From Conidiobolus incongruus B7586 (lineage: Eukaryota > Entomophthoromycota > Entomophthoromycetes > Entomophthorales > Conidiobolaceae): 22,783 nt of DNA. The stretch lies in NCBI GenBank assembly GCA_000697335.1, contig JNEM01012109.1, positions 1-22,783 on the forward strand, given 5' to 3'. The notes beneath the pieces are model-generated. The model made no database searches and had not been told where the DNA came from. It saw nothing but the letters and a program-made list of their open reading frames with translations. Both the position numbers and the translations under genes were made by a program. How positions within the stretch are numbered: the first letter of the stretch is position 1; each line of letters opens with the position of its first letter. Of this stretch, positions 1-11,100 are shown piece after piece.

Positions 1-168
1 ATAATAATATATTTTTAATATTATTATTTATTTAAAATTATTTCAAATTTAAATTTATTTTAATATTGATTATAATAAGTAATTGATTAAAGTTCCAGTT
101 AATTAAATAAATATAATATTAAATATAATTTTCTTCAATATTTAAATATATGAAGATTATTTTAAATT

Positions 169-565
169 TGTTAAGAGACTAGTTCTTTAAATTCTTATAT
201 ATGTTTTCATATAATTCAATTAACTATAAATTATATGATTAATTTATCCTTATATAGTTAAATTAATTATATAAATAATATTAAATTATCTAATAAATTA
301 AGTTTTTTTTTCTTCTCAATTTTTATTATTTTTTACTTTTATATTACTTTTAAGATTAAAACTACTTCTTGTTAATATTATAGTATTTTAATACTACCTA
401 ATATAAATCTTAATATATTAGTGACTCACCCCAGTTTAAAGCTTAATTAAACTTTATTTACACTTGCACACTACAACCATATTATATTACTATATTCTAT
501 ATCACACTATTTTTATATTAGTTTTCCTCTATACTATATTAGTTTAACTACCACTATACTTATAT
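169..565 (+). repeat. 5' LTR of the gypsy element
   Basis: This copy begins with TG at 169 and ends near 565. It aligns along its whole length with 5480-5876 and, in reverse complement, with 5873-6271. A tRNA-primer-site-like stretch follows directly. The exact 3' edge is uncertain by a few bases because the usual terminal CA is not visible. I see no clear target-site duplication. Confidence 0.85.
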
Positions 566-569
566 AATA

Positions 570-2000
570 GTACTAAAAAAACTATTAAAAACCTATTAGA
601 AATTAATAACTATCTGTATTAAATTTATTTATTACTATTTTAAATTTTATCTATAATTTATTTTATTTAAATTTAATACTATATATTATAATACCACTAA
701 AAAAAGAAATACCCTTATATTATTTTAATAATAATAATAGCTTAATTATTAAGTGAGTTTAAAACTTTAGCTTTTAAAAACTTACTACTATTTAAGAAAT
801 TTATATTAGATAATTTCTGATTAAAAAAATATATTTTAAAGAGTTTAAATCTAACAAACTAGTTATTTTATTATAGTTAATATATTAAACTATCTCTTTA
901 AAATTTTCAAAAATAAATTAACTACTTATAATAGTTTTAAAAACTCTACAAGCTTGAAAACTACTTTAAAAATATAAAAAATTATTTTAATTTAATCTTT
1001 GATAAAGATTTAAAAAATATCTTTAAATTAACCACTTTTTTTTTAGTAAAATCTATTTATATTTGGTAGTTAACTCATTATAAACTTAATCTTAAAAAAT
1101 CTTCAGAAGGATAACTTACTATAGAAATATAAACTTTTAAATAATTGGAAAAAGCTTTTAAAAAGAGGTATTACCTAAAAAATTAAATTTAATTAGTAAG
1201 AGAAAAACTTTCTTAACTTAAATAAAAAACTTCTATAAGATAATTAATTAAGAAATTTAATAAGATATATTTAAATATATTAAATATTACTAAAGAAGAA
1301 TAAATCTATAAAATATTATAATACCTTAATCTTTAAGTGAAGCTTTAATTAGTTAGTAGGAAACATTATAATAATATATTTTTTTCTAATATTTATAATA
1401 TAACAATTATAATTGATAATATTCTTTATTTTATAACTAAATCTTCTTATCTTAAAAATTAATCCTTTAAAATTTATTTTAGCTTATTTAAGTTTTAAAT
1501 GATAGATGTTTCTACTTTAAAGCTTTATAAGAAAACCTTTAGTAAAGAAGCTAAAGTTTATTTAAAAGTAAATAAAAGTTATTACTATTGTTGAAAAACT
1601 TAAGTTAACTATAAAGCTAACAAATATCTTTTAAAAAAACAACATCTGTTTAATTTTCAATAATCTTAATCTACTAACCATAAATCAAATTTAAATAATA
1701 TTAATATAACCTTAAAACCACTTTTTTTATAATTAGTTAGCAGGTTTTAATCTAATCCACAAAAATTCTAATAAATAAATAATTCCACAAATTAAATTAT
1801 ATATACTAAAGAAATCTAACTAATTAAACTATTAGAAACTAAAAATATTTTAGTAATTATTTTATCTTATAATTTTTTACCTTTAGCTATCATTTTATTA
1901 TTTGTGTTAATTAGTTTTTTTATAGATAAACCTATTAGTGTTTTAATTAATTCTAGTTGTTTTAGTTATATTATCTCTTTTTTTATTATTATAAAGCTAT
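570..2000 (+). pseudogene. gag region of the gypsy element (fossil)
   Basis: This is the span between the 5' LTR and the pol region. It keeps a recognisable zinc-knuckle-like segment near 1575-1625, as in Gag nucleocapsid domains. The rest is too decayed to assign domains, and the boundaries are approximate. Confidence 0.55.
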
Positions 2001-2039
2001 CTTTAGCTACCTAAAAAAGTAATTTGATAATTAAATATA

Positions 2040-5000
2040 CTAACAACTTAATAGAATAAACATCTAACACTATATCTAAATACTTATTATTATTTTTTAA
2101 CTACTCCTAATATATTAAATTCTTAGTTAACAATATTAGTTATAATTTTATACTAAGTTAAAATTAGTTTGAATATTATAGTTTGATATCTATAAATATT
2201 ACCTTTAAAGTTACAAATCTATTTCTTTTATATTCTAAAAAAAATTATTAAAATTAATCTTAAAAAATCTATATTATCTTATTATAAAATTATTAAATAT
2301 TATACCTAACACTAACTTTATAATTGTAGCAAATATATCTATTATTATAAGTAAAAATTAATGTAAAAAACTAATTAAAAACCTTAATAATTTATAAAGA
2401 TATATATTTGTTTATTATTTATCTATTAACACTTTATTTATTAACTTTAATAAAGTTATATTTAATAATTACTTCTGATACAATATAATAAGTTAATTTG
2501 CTAATATTTTTAAACTTATAGATAAATTACCTTTTAAACATAATATTAAATACAAAATTAAATTATTCCCTGGTACACAACTATATTTAAAGTTTACTTA
2601 CTATTTATCTCTTGAATAATATTAAACTTTAAAAGAAAAAATCCAAAAACTACTTAAAAATAGGTATATTAGACTTTTTTCCTCACTATAAGAATTTTTA
2701 ATTCTCTTTATAAAAAAACTAATGGTGGTTAAAAACTATATATTAACAACTATGTTTTAAACTCTAAAATTATTAAGGATAAAACTTTATTATTAAACCT
2801 ATATAATATTAAAGATAAATTACTTAAATCAACTATATTCACTAAATTAGATATTAAGAATAAATATTATAACATTAGAGTTGAAGAAAATTCTATCTTT
2901 TTAACTACTTTTAATATTTTTTTAAGCTATTATAAATTCATAGTTATAAATTTTAGATTATGTAATACCCTTGTAACTTTTATTTAATTTATCAATTCCC
3001 TTTTTAACTTTATTTCTAATAACTTTATTATTACTTACCTTAATAATATCCTAATCTATTTAAAAACTAAAGAAGAATATATTGAATATGTTAATTAGGT
3101 TTTATAAACTATTTAAGAACATAAATTATCTTTAAAACTATTAAAATATATCTTTAGTACTTCTTCTATTTTTTTTTATGGTTATATTGTTTCCTTTTAA
3201 AGAATTAATATTAATTTAACTAAACTCAATGGTATTAAAGTTTTTACTATACTTATAAACAAAGATTAATTTATATTTATACTTAAATTATTAAATTACT
3301 TTAAAGATTTTATTGATTCTTTTATTAAACTTATTACTTTTTTTACTAATCTTTTAAAGAAAAACCCTCTTTTTAAATAAACCCCACTATACACTTTTTG
3401 CATAAATGCTTTGATTTTCTATATTACTAATGTTTTTACTTTATTTATCTTTAATTTAAAACTACTTATTATTTTTTTTACTAACTCTAATTCTTTTACA
3501 ATTAGTAAATAATTAACTTAATTTGAATTTAATTTATATTTTACCTTTTAACTATAAAATAAAATAATAAATAAGGGAGAATAAGTTAAGTTTAACTTTA
3601 TAAATATTACTTTTAAACTAATAATATTCTAGTTAAAAAAAATAAAACTAGCTGAATTAAAATACCTAGTTTATAAACAAAAACTTTTTACTTTAATAGA
3701 AATAATCAAAAATCACTTATATTTTTTATCTTATAACTTTTTCCTAACACTTATAGATTATAAATTACTTATTTACTTAAATACTCAAAAGTATTTATTA
3801 AAAAAATAAGTTAAATAGATTAAAACTATCTAAGCTTATCTTTTTTTTATTTAATATCTTTTAGGTTAATAAAATTATGTTATAGATACCTTATTAAAAA
3901 ATCTTATATATTTATCTTTTTATTCTAATTATAAAAACCCAGCAAATATTAACTTAATGATTATTAATAAAAGAAATAAAGAATTTATTAAATTATTTTA
4001 AAAAACACTACTAAATAATAATTTCTTTATATTAGTTAAAGAAGAACTTTTTAAACCATTAGAAAACTAATTAAAATATGTCAAAAGATTTAAAATTATT
4101 AATAACTTATTATATCTTAATAATTATTTATATATTCCTAATATTCTTAAGATTTAACAAATAATATTTGATGAATGCTATAACTTACCTGTTAGAAAAC
4201 ATTAAAACTAGTTAAAAACTGCTAAGAGAATTAAAATAAAGTATTATTAACTTTCCCTAGTTAAATTAATTTAGAAATACATTAATACCTGTAATATATG
4301 CTAAAGAATTAAATATAATACTTAATTAAAATATAATAAACTTATTCTTCTATAAATCTCTAATGAAACTTAATAACAAATCTAACTTAATTTTATAAAA
4401 ATCCTTAAATTAACAAATAGTTATAATAACTTACTAATTGTAATTAATTTATTTTTTAAATATGTTTATTTTATTCCTTGTTTCAAAACTTCTATAATTA
4501 AAGATATTACATAATTATTATTCTCTAATATTTTTACCTATTATAAAATTCCACATACTATTATATCTAACAAAGATATATAATTCAACTCTAAATTTTA
4601 AAAGTTATTATTTTTTTCCTTCAAGATTAATCTAAATATATCTACTACTAATCATCACTAAACCAATAAACTTGTTAAAAAAACTATTAAAACCCTAAAA
4701 TAAATGATTAAAGTTTATATTAACATTAATTAGTTAAATTAAAATACTTATATCTACCAACTTTAATATTCATTTAATATCTTTATCAATAAATCAACAA
4801 GTTTTAGCTTTTATTTTATTAATTATAGTAAATATCTTAACTTAATAATTCTTCTAAAACTTTAAATCAACTTACCTTTAGATATTATTAAATTTTAATC
4901 TAATATCAAATATATTAATTTCCTTGTTAAATTTAACTTAGAAGAAAATTAAAGGATTATAAAATAACAATACTTAAAGTTATTTAGAAATCCTTTTAAA

Positions 5001-5440
5001 TATAAAATTAATATGTTTGTATACTTAAAACAATTTACCCTTAAGCTTAACCTATTTAAATCTAGCTTAAATCTAAAATACTTACTATTATATTATAGTC
5101 TTTATAAGGTTTAATCTATTAATTTAAATTTTAAAAATATTACCTTAGAATTACTTCTAACTTTAAAGATTAACTTTACCTTTCATATATCTAAAATTAA
5201 ACCATATTTTAAAGATTTTAATATTTTTCTTAATCAATTAAAAACCCCAAAAATAGATTTAATTAATAATTAAGATAGAGAAAAAAAATACTATATTGAT
5301 TATATAAATTAAATCTAAATTTATTAGGAACAAGCTTTATTTTTATATAAAATAGATAAGTTATTTTATTAAAGAAGTTATATAAGAACCTTTAAAAAAT
5401 ATTAAGAATACTTTAGCTTATTATACCTATTTATAAAAAT
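2040..5440 (+). pseudogene. pol region of the gypsy element (fossil)
   Basis: Translated similarity to Ty3/gypsy Pol is visible in order: a possible protease near 2050-2200, the reverse transcriptase from about 2550 with its catalytic block near 3035-3060, RNase H to about 3850, then integrase from about 4140. It is followed by a possible chromodomain, which would place it among the chromoviruses. The region is heavily broken and non-functional. Confidence 0.75.
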
Positions 5441-5479
5441 TTAAAGAGTGTGTCTTTTTTAAAAAACCTATTAAAGGAA

Positions 5480-5876
5480 TATTATAAGACTAGTTTTTTA
5501 AATTCTTATATATACTTTCATATAATTCAATTAACTATAAATTATATAATTAATTTATACTTATATAATTAAATTAATTATATAAATAATATTGAATTAT
5601 TTAATAAACTATGTTTTTTTTTCCCTTTCAATTTTTACTATTTTTTACTTTTATACTACTTTTAAAATTAAAACTATTTTTTATTAATATTATAGTATAT
5701 TAACACTACCTAATATAAATCTTAATATATTAGTAACTCACCCTAGTTTAAAGCTTAATTAAACTTTATTTACACTTACACACTATAACTATATTATATT
5801 ATTATATTCTACACCACATTACTTTTATATTAGTTTTCCCTTATACTATATTAATTTAATTACCACTACACTTATA
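5480..5876 (+). repeat. 3' LTR of the gypsy element
   Basis: A direct copy of the LTR at 169-565, starting just after a short purine-rich tract. By eye it is about 90% identical to the 5' copy. Its right end runs straight into an inverted LTR copy, with the shared palindrome CTTATAAG at 5871-5878 as the joint. Confidence 0.85.
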
Positions 5877-6271
5877 AGTATAATGGTAGTTAAACTAACA
5901 TAGTATAGAGGAAAACTTAATATAAAAGTAATGTGGTGTAGAATATAGTAATATAATGTAACTATAGTGTGCAAGTGTAAATAAAGTTTAATTAAGCTTT
6001 AAACTAGGGTGAGTTACTAATATATTAAGATTTATATTAGGTAGTGTTAATATCCTATAATATTAACAGAATATAGTTTCAATCTTAGAAATATTGTAAA
6101 AGTAAGAAATAATAAGAATTGAGAGGAAAAAGAAAAACCTCATTTATTAGATAATTCAATGTTATTTATATAATTAATTTAACTATATAAGTATAAATTA
6201 ATCATATAATTTATAGTTAATTGAATTATATGAAAGTATATATAAGAATTTAAAGAACTAGTTTCTTAACA
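5873..6271 (-). repeat. Inverted solo LTR, tail-to-tail with the 3' LTR
   Basis: The reverse complement of this stretch matches the full LTR, ending at 6271 with the LTR's TGTTAAG start. No internal element sequence follows it, so it is a solo LTR. With 5480-5876 it makes a nearly 800-bp palindrome. Confidence 0.85.
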
Positions 6272-6769
6272 ACACTTATAAAATTATAACAAAATTTTCA
6301 TAACTTAATATAATTTAATTATAGATAAAATATTTAATTGTAATTTTATATAAATAATAGTTAAATTATAACTTATTAATTATATTAACTTTGATATCAT
6401 TGGTAATATTTTTGAAATTTTATGATTATATTAAAAATTAACTTAAAACCTTGAATTAAAAATTCCATATTAAAGGTTATTAATTTGAGATATAATTAAC
6501 CAAATAAATAGATATTTTTAATATTCAAAAAATATGCAAATTGACTTGTTATTAAGAGTTAGAAAGATATTGAATATAAAGAACAAATAAATGATTTATA
6601 CACTAAAATCAATAATCCTTGGATAATATTTTTATATGTTATTTATGCAATCCTAATTTAATACTATTATTAAACAATTAATTAGGTTTGGTATTTTAGA
6701 GCAAAGTATTACATTTAATAATGCACTTTTTTAAAATTCCTTATATTTGTCAATAGACAAATACATTTG
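6272..6769. other. AT-rich spacer, no gene seen
   Basis: This spacer lies between the inverted LTR and a broken gene. I see no intact frame, RNA gene or ordered repeat. It shares the lack of CG dinucleotides with the transposon. Confidence 0.5.
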
Positions 6770-7451
6770 TATATGAGTAACATATAATACTTATTAAAAG
6801 TATCAAGTCATTCTTGAGATTTGAAGAAATATATCAAAATACTAAAAGATTTGGTATACATTGGTGTGATTGGCCCATATTTGCTGATTACATTAACACT
6901 GAACAATTAATAATAGTCCAAATGTTTATCCCTTATCATCCTTCTGACAATTTTTAACCTATTAATTTAGCTGGAACAAATAATTGATCTAGCTATAAAG
7001 ATAATAACTCTATTAACAAAAACTGCAATAATAAAAATAACAATCAGCCTCTTACTTATAATAACCAACAACAACCTACTCTATCCCAACAGTGAGAAGA
7101 TAATGAACCAAGCGGTTTAGCTGTTGCCAGTAGTACCTTAGGTTGTTTGGCTGCTGTCTATGACATTCGCAAGTACAAAGAACACAAAAAGAATGAAAAA
7201 TAAAAATATTAAGAGAGCTTTAAGAAGCATAAATCCAACTACAGTTAAGACCAATCAACCCTCTCAATATCCTACCAATACTAATGTCCTAGGTAACTAC
7301 ATCACTTAAACGTAAGATCAGCGATCAAAACTATCCTAACCATAGTTATCAATAATCCATCAACTATAACTACAACCAAGGTCACCAATACAACCCATCA
7401 CATGGTTCAAACAACCAATACAACCAATAGTCACTCACTCAGTACTATTAA
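6770..7451 (+). pseudogene. Broken unrecognised gene with N/Q/Y-rich tail
   Basis: One plus-strand frame from about 6775 to 7203 reads as protein-like sequence but is interrupted by several stop codons. It has a Trp/Phe-rich part (contains FGIHWCDWPIFADY), then an Asn/Gln-rich stretch. Next comes a small Ala/Gly-rich hydrophobic segment of the form GLAVASSTLGCLAAVYDIRK, followed by a Lys/His-rich tail. A second frame to 7451 gives a Tyr/Asn/Gln-rich end (NYNYNQGHQYN) closing at a TAA. The GC content is higher than the flanks. A small-residue helix followed by a basic tail recalls glycine-zipper proteins, but I do not recognise the family. It could be a host gene or part of an unknown mobile element. 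Confidence 0.5.
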
Positions 7452-7600
7452 TTTTAAGCTTTATGAAATTAAACATATTTAATCACCTGTGAAAATGACA
7501 ATATTGATTAAAAATTTACCTGATCCAGTTTAAATAAGGCAATTATTAGTTTTTACTTTTAAAATAATTTTTATAATTTTAAGTTATAATTCATTAAAAA

Positions 7601-7628
7601 TTATTTATTATTTATTATTTATTATTTA
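7601..7628. repeat. TTATTTA heptamer repeat, 4 copies
   Basis: The unit TTATTTA repeats four times without error, followed by a partial unit. It is a simple AT microsatellite. Confidence 0.8.
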
Positions 7629-7870
7629 TTAATATTTAATGGTAATCATTCATCAGTAAAAAAATTTTTTTTCTAATTTTAAAAGTTTATTTTTTTAATA
7701 GATATATTATATTGCTTTATATTTTAAAAGTAGTATATAAAAGTAACATTAATTAAATTTAAAAATTTTTGAAATTTAGCTATATTATTCATTTACTATC
7801 AATCATATTTTTGTTTTTGTTTTTGAAATAGGTGACAATCAAGTACAATTTATAATCTTAAATTTCATTA

Positions 7871-7890
7871 TAATTAATTAATTAATTAAT
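7871..7890. repeat. (TAAT)5 microsatellite
   Basis: Five perfect tetranucleotide units lie in non-coding DNA. Confidence 0.85.
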
Positions 7891-8341
7891 AAATCTGATT
7901 ACTATTTAAAATTTTACAAAACTATGAAGACGAATATAAAGCAATAAATGTCTCCATATAATTATTAACTTGGAAAAATTCAAACAAAATACAAGAAAAT
8001 ATTCAATAAAATATATCCTAAATAATCAACCATACAACTTTATTTACTGAATTAGGAAATAATCTTAATATGAATTTGAATCTTAAATTAATCACAATAT
8101 ATGAAGGCAAAATTTTTTGAAAAATTAATAAATAATATTTCAACTATAGTTTATTAATGATAAATATATTAAGAAAATATCAATTGTTGAATAAATGTTG
8201 TATTTCATTTTTGCAATAATATTGCAATATAGGCTAGTAATAAGTCTACTGTTACTATAGTTTAGACACCTTTTTGAAGCAAATTATAAATGCTAATAAA
8301 CTATTAAAAGTGGATATACATAACTAATAATTATATAAATA

Positions 8342-8560
8342 TTAATGAAACTTTAAATTTTTGAAATAATTTTTAATTTTGGAATTGTAGTAAAAATTAA
8401 ACAAATAAATGTAAGACAGATTGATAATGATTAAAATAATAATCGAATGAAAGGTTAGAGAAGAGGAAGGGAAATTTTCTTCATGAAGTCGTAGAAGTGA
8501 TATTAACAGTAAGTGTTCGAAGTATCCAGGGTATAGAATTTTTTTGAAGAGGCCTATCAT
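8342..8560 (-). CDS. Doubtful 72-residue open frame downstream of the BTG/Tob gene
   Basis: This minus-strand frame starts with ATG (MIGLFKKILYPGYF...) and is rich in Leu, Ile, Phe and Asn. It has one hydrophobic stretch around residues 38-55. It begins about 190 bp past the stop of the BTG/Tob gene on the same strand. The second half lies in plain AT-rich DNA, where Ile/Asn/Tyr-rich frames arise by chance. The first half, at 8440-8560, is somewhat GC-richer and may be a dead exon or 3' untranslated sequence. I do not recognise a family, and it is probably not a gene. Confidence 0.15.
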   Translation of the reverse strand: MIGLFKKILYPGYFEHLLLISLLRLHEENFPSSSLTFHSIIILIIINLSYIYLFNFYYNSKIKNYFKNLKFH

Positions 8561-8746
8561 TATAAAAATACACTTGAGTTAAAATTAAAAAAGATTAAAA
8601 CTCATTAAGTTACAAGTAGGTGTTGGTTAGCAACCTATTGAACTTTGGGTAATAGATAGTATTCTAAATCTGGATATTTAACTAAATCATTAAAAAAATT
8701 ATTAATAAATATGTTATGATATAGTATTAAACAAAGAAAATTACCA

Positions 8747-9289
8747 TCAATTTGCTAATACGGCTGTACCCGAACGAGACGGATTTGAAGCATCTTCCGA
8801 AGCACCGTTGGGATTACTTGAAGTTGCGTTACTAGCTTGGTTGTTGACCATATGGGCAGGAGGTTTCGAGATAGTAACTTTCACTTTACTCTTAGCCCTC
8901 TGTTGCATTAAGAGAGAGAGTTTGCCGTGAGAACGATCTTCATAAATAGTAATCACATTCATATGATCACCCGAACGATAAGAGACGTTATAGGGATCTA
9001 TCCAGAGTACCAGTTCCCTAGGTAAACTTTCGGTTACATGAGTTGAAGAAACTCCGGAAGTTTTACAAGCTTCTAATAATACAAAATCTAACTCATTTCT
9101 TAAAAATGTGATAGCACGATACCCATTCCCCTTAATAACATTTTCAGTATCCCAATGAGATTGAAATCTTGATTTGAGTAGATTTTGTAGGTGGTTTTTC
9201 CAAACTTCCAACTTATCCCTAGGTATTGAAGGGTGTTTTTCTAAGTAACTCGTTAAAAAATCTACAGCCCTTTCGATTTCTGTTTGCAT
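8747..9289 (-). CDS. BTG/Tob-family antiproliferative protein
   Basis: A 180-residue protein of the BTG/Tob family (Anti_prolifrtn domain). In animals these proteins bind Caf1/CNOT7, the deadenylase of the CCR4-NOT complex, and steer mRNA decay and cell-cycle exit. The domain fills residues 1-117. The start MQTEIERAVDFLTSYL matches Tob N-termini (MxxEIxxAvxFi). Box A (residues about 56-78) begins GNGYRAI. Box B (about 89-107) contains LPRELVLWIDPYNVSYRSGD, with the Trp (W96) and WIDP core used for Caf1 contact. Residues 118-180 are a Ser/Asn-rich, probably disordered tail with no PAM2-like PABP motif, so it is shorter than animal Tob. I chose the ATG at 9289: the frame extends upstream only to a TTG at 9298, and the ATG fits the family start. 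The sequence TTGATTCAG just before the ATG could be a splice acceptor of a 5' UTR intron. The stop is TGA. No partner gene adjoins. Confidence 0.88.
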   Translation of the reverse strand: MQTEIERAVDFLTSYLEKHPSIPRDKLEVWKNHLQNLLKSRFQSHWDTENVIKGNGYRAITFLRNELDFVLLEACKTSGVSSTHVTESLPRELVLWIDPYNVSYRSGDHMNVITIYEDRSHGKLSLLMQQRAKSKVKVTISKPPAHMVNNQASNATSSNPNGASEDASNPSRSGTAVLAN

Positions 9290-9470
9290 CTGAATCAATT
9301 AAGTACGGAGAGAATAATATAATATAACTTTGTTGCTTGGATATTTTTTGATTATTCAATTTCAAAAGCTTGCTAAACAGTTTATCATATTATTCAATTG
9401 TTCATTTTTTGAAATAATAGTATTTCGGGTCAAAGAGGTCATATGAGGTATTAAAAAGTTTAGATACAGA

Positions 9471-9524
9471 TTAAGGGTTCAATAAGATAGAGTAATAGCC
9501 AGTGGAGAAGGGTAGTAAGCGCAT
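9471..9524 (-). other. Possible upstream ORF in the BTG/Tob leader
   Basis: A 17-codon frame beginning ATG (MRLLPFSTGYYSILLNP, then TAA) lies about 180 bp upstream of the BTG/Tob start, in a locally GC-richer stretch with pyrimidine-rich runs just upstream. It would act as a uORF only if transcription starts beyond 9524, which I cannot tell. A 5' UTR intron could also cover part of it. Confidence 0.2.
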
Positions 9525-9609
9525 TATAATTGAAAAGGAAAAGAATTATTAAGTAAGAATATCAATGAAATGAGTAAATTAAGAACAAACCTTAATTTAT
9601 TTCTTCGAC

Positions 9610-9627
9610 TATAGCTTTCAAGCTATA
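9610..9627. repeat. Short perfect hairpin
   Basis: TATAGCTT and AAGCTATA form an 8-bp perfect inverted repeat around a 2-base centre. It lies about 320 bp upstream of the BTG/Tob start. No function is shown. Confidence 0.5.
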
Positions 9628-9639
9628 CATAAAAAAGGT

Positions 9640-10084
9640 TACTAAGTGAAATAATATAAGATTATAATAGGTATACTATACTTACCTAGCAAAAATTACA
9701 AGTTTGAAATAGTACAAAATGAAGAGTAAAAGATCTCAATAAAAATTAATGAATAACTAGAATGAATTTTTATTTTGCTTTAAAAAGAAGAAACATTTCT
9801 TTTTTTTCAATTGGAATTAATTTCAATTTTTTTCTGGATTGTTGAGTAAATTGATTGTTAATAAATCATCGATCAAATCTAAAATACAATTAGTTTAAAT
9901 GGTAATATTAAATGTCTACACTATTCAAATAACTTTAAATAATAATATATCAATAATTGTAATATATTAAATATATTATACAAATAATATCAATATTAAA
10001 TTTTATACAAATTTAATAAAACAACTATTCTAAAGCGCATTAAACCAATTATTTATTAAATTAATATTATTAATATCAATCCAA
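9640..10084. other. AT-rich intergenic DNA, no gene seen
   Basis: Low-complexity AT sequence with many short self-complementary words. I see no coding or RNA signal. Confidence 0.45.
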
Positions 10085-10192
10085 TTAATATACACCAATT
10101 AATTTTAATGCTTCAAATGAATTTAATTGGATAGTTGTGAAGTGACTGATTACCAGAATTAGTCATGCAATCACCACAATTTTGGTGCCTTG
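10085..10192 (-). pseudogene. Coding-like island, possible receptor-helix relic
   Basis: This is a locally GC-richer patch. On the minus strand it reads QGTKIVVIA, a TGA, then LILVISHFTTIQLNSFEALK to a TAA. This is a hydrophobic helix followed by a polar loop, and the TGA sits where a Trp would suit a membrane helix. It faintly recalls helix 4 and the following loop of fungal seven-helix receptors, but it is too short to assign. It may be chance. Confidence 0.2.
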
Positions 10193-10199
10193 TCAATAA

Positions 10200-10970
10200 A
10201 TATAAATATGTATTACATGAAAACGATGAACAAAGTTCGAGTGAATAGTGTCAAAGCATATCATTACTTATATAGTTTATAATGTAATATCTCTTTGCTA
10301 TAATATTTTTATTATTATTTTATATTAATACTATCAAGATATATTCTTTTAAATTAAATGGAATTTAACTTGAAATTTTGAAACTTTGCGTATTTGTTAA
10401 ACTAGTTTCTAAATAATTGTCTCAAATTATTATTCACCCGTAATAGTCAAAATATAATTAGAGGATATATTAAGAATATTAGTTTGAAATTTGAATAAAA
10501 ATAATAAGCACAAATACAAATTTAATTAAGAAATTTGTATATGTATGTGTTAACTTAGTAACTAGATAATTTTTTACTTGATCAAGTAATAATTATTAAA
10601 TTTTAAAAATAAATTAGTCAATGGTATATTATATTTTACAATTAATCGAATACAGGTTCAACAAAATATTCGCAAGGTATAATTTTTTGTATATTATTGA
10701 TCGTTAATCACTATATTTATAAAAATGAAATCTGTTCAAAGATAAAACTAATAATATGTTTTCCATCCAGTGTGATAGAAAAGTAGAAGTATTAACTGGA
10801 GCTTAATTTTAATTATATAGAGTTATATAATTATTAAAGTTACAATAAGATGAATGATTAAATCTATAGAATTATGCTCCTATTATAGTTATTCAATAAT
10901 CTTATTCAAAGAATATAATTATTTAAATTTACAATTATAATAAAGAATTCAATTTGTAATAATACATTTT
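10200..10970. other. AT-rich intergenic DNA, no gene seen
   Basis: I see no supported frame, RNA gene or array. Confidence 0.45.
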
Positions 10971-10976
10971 TTAGTC

Positions 10977-10984
10977 TATAAATA
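10977..10984 (+). promoter_or_regulatory. TATA box on the plus strand
   Basis: TATAAATA lies about 120 bp upstream of an ATG at 11101. The stretch between is A/C-rich (contains CAATCTTTAAACAACCAAAA), a composition typical of fungal 5' leaders. The frame that follows is broken, so this may be the promoter of a dead gene. Confidence 0.35.
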
Positions 10985-11100
10985 CATATAAGAATTTTAA
11001 ATACTAATAACTATAGAGTAACAATTTACCAATTTATTAATACCACTTCACTCAATCTTTAAACAACCAAAAATAAAGATAAAAAATCAATAATATTATT

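Larger units (their letters stand above)
169..5876 (+). mobile_element. Ty3/gypsy LTR retrotransposon, decayed
   Basis: A fossil retrotransposon bounded by two direct LTRs of about 397 bp. Its parts, recognised by weak translated similarity, come in the order gag, protease, reverse transcriptase, RNase H, integrase. Integrase after RNase H is the Ty3/gypsy (Metaviridae) order. A CCHC-like zinc knuckle region lies near 1575-1625, the reverse transcriptase core near 2640-3090, RNase H near 3360-3850, the integrase zinc-binding region near 4170-4330 and its catalytic core near 4380-4720. A chromodomain-like tail is possible near 5270-5350. A purine-rich stretch just before 5480 fits the polypurine tract. 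The element is broken by a great many changes, has no long open frame, and its LTRs differ by roughly a tenth by eye, so it looks old. It is G-poor on the sense strand and I see no CG dinucleotide in it. Confidence 0.88.
7452..8341. other. AT-rich intergenic stretch with microsatellites
   Basis: No gene is visible here. It contains a period-7 array (TTATTTA, four copies, 7601-7628) and five TAAT units at 7871-7890. The rest is low-complexity AT sequence. Confidence 0.5.

Noticed and set aside
7060-7451. TGA read as Trp, suggesting an altered genetic code or mitochondrial DNA
   Set aside because: The intact BTG/Tob and dismutase A genes end in TGA at the expected family lengths, and the broken frame also carries other stops, so the standard code with decay fits better.
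9290-9298. Extension of the BTG/Tob protein to the TTG at 9298
   Set aside because: TTG starts are not expected in fungal nuclear genes, and the ATG at 9289 gives the exact family N-terminus.
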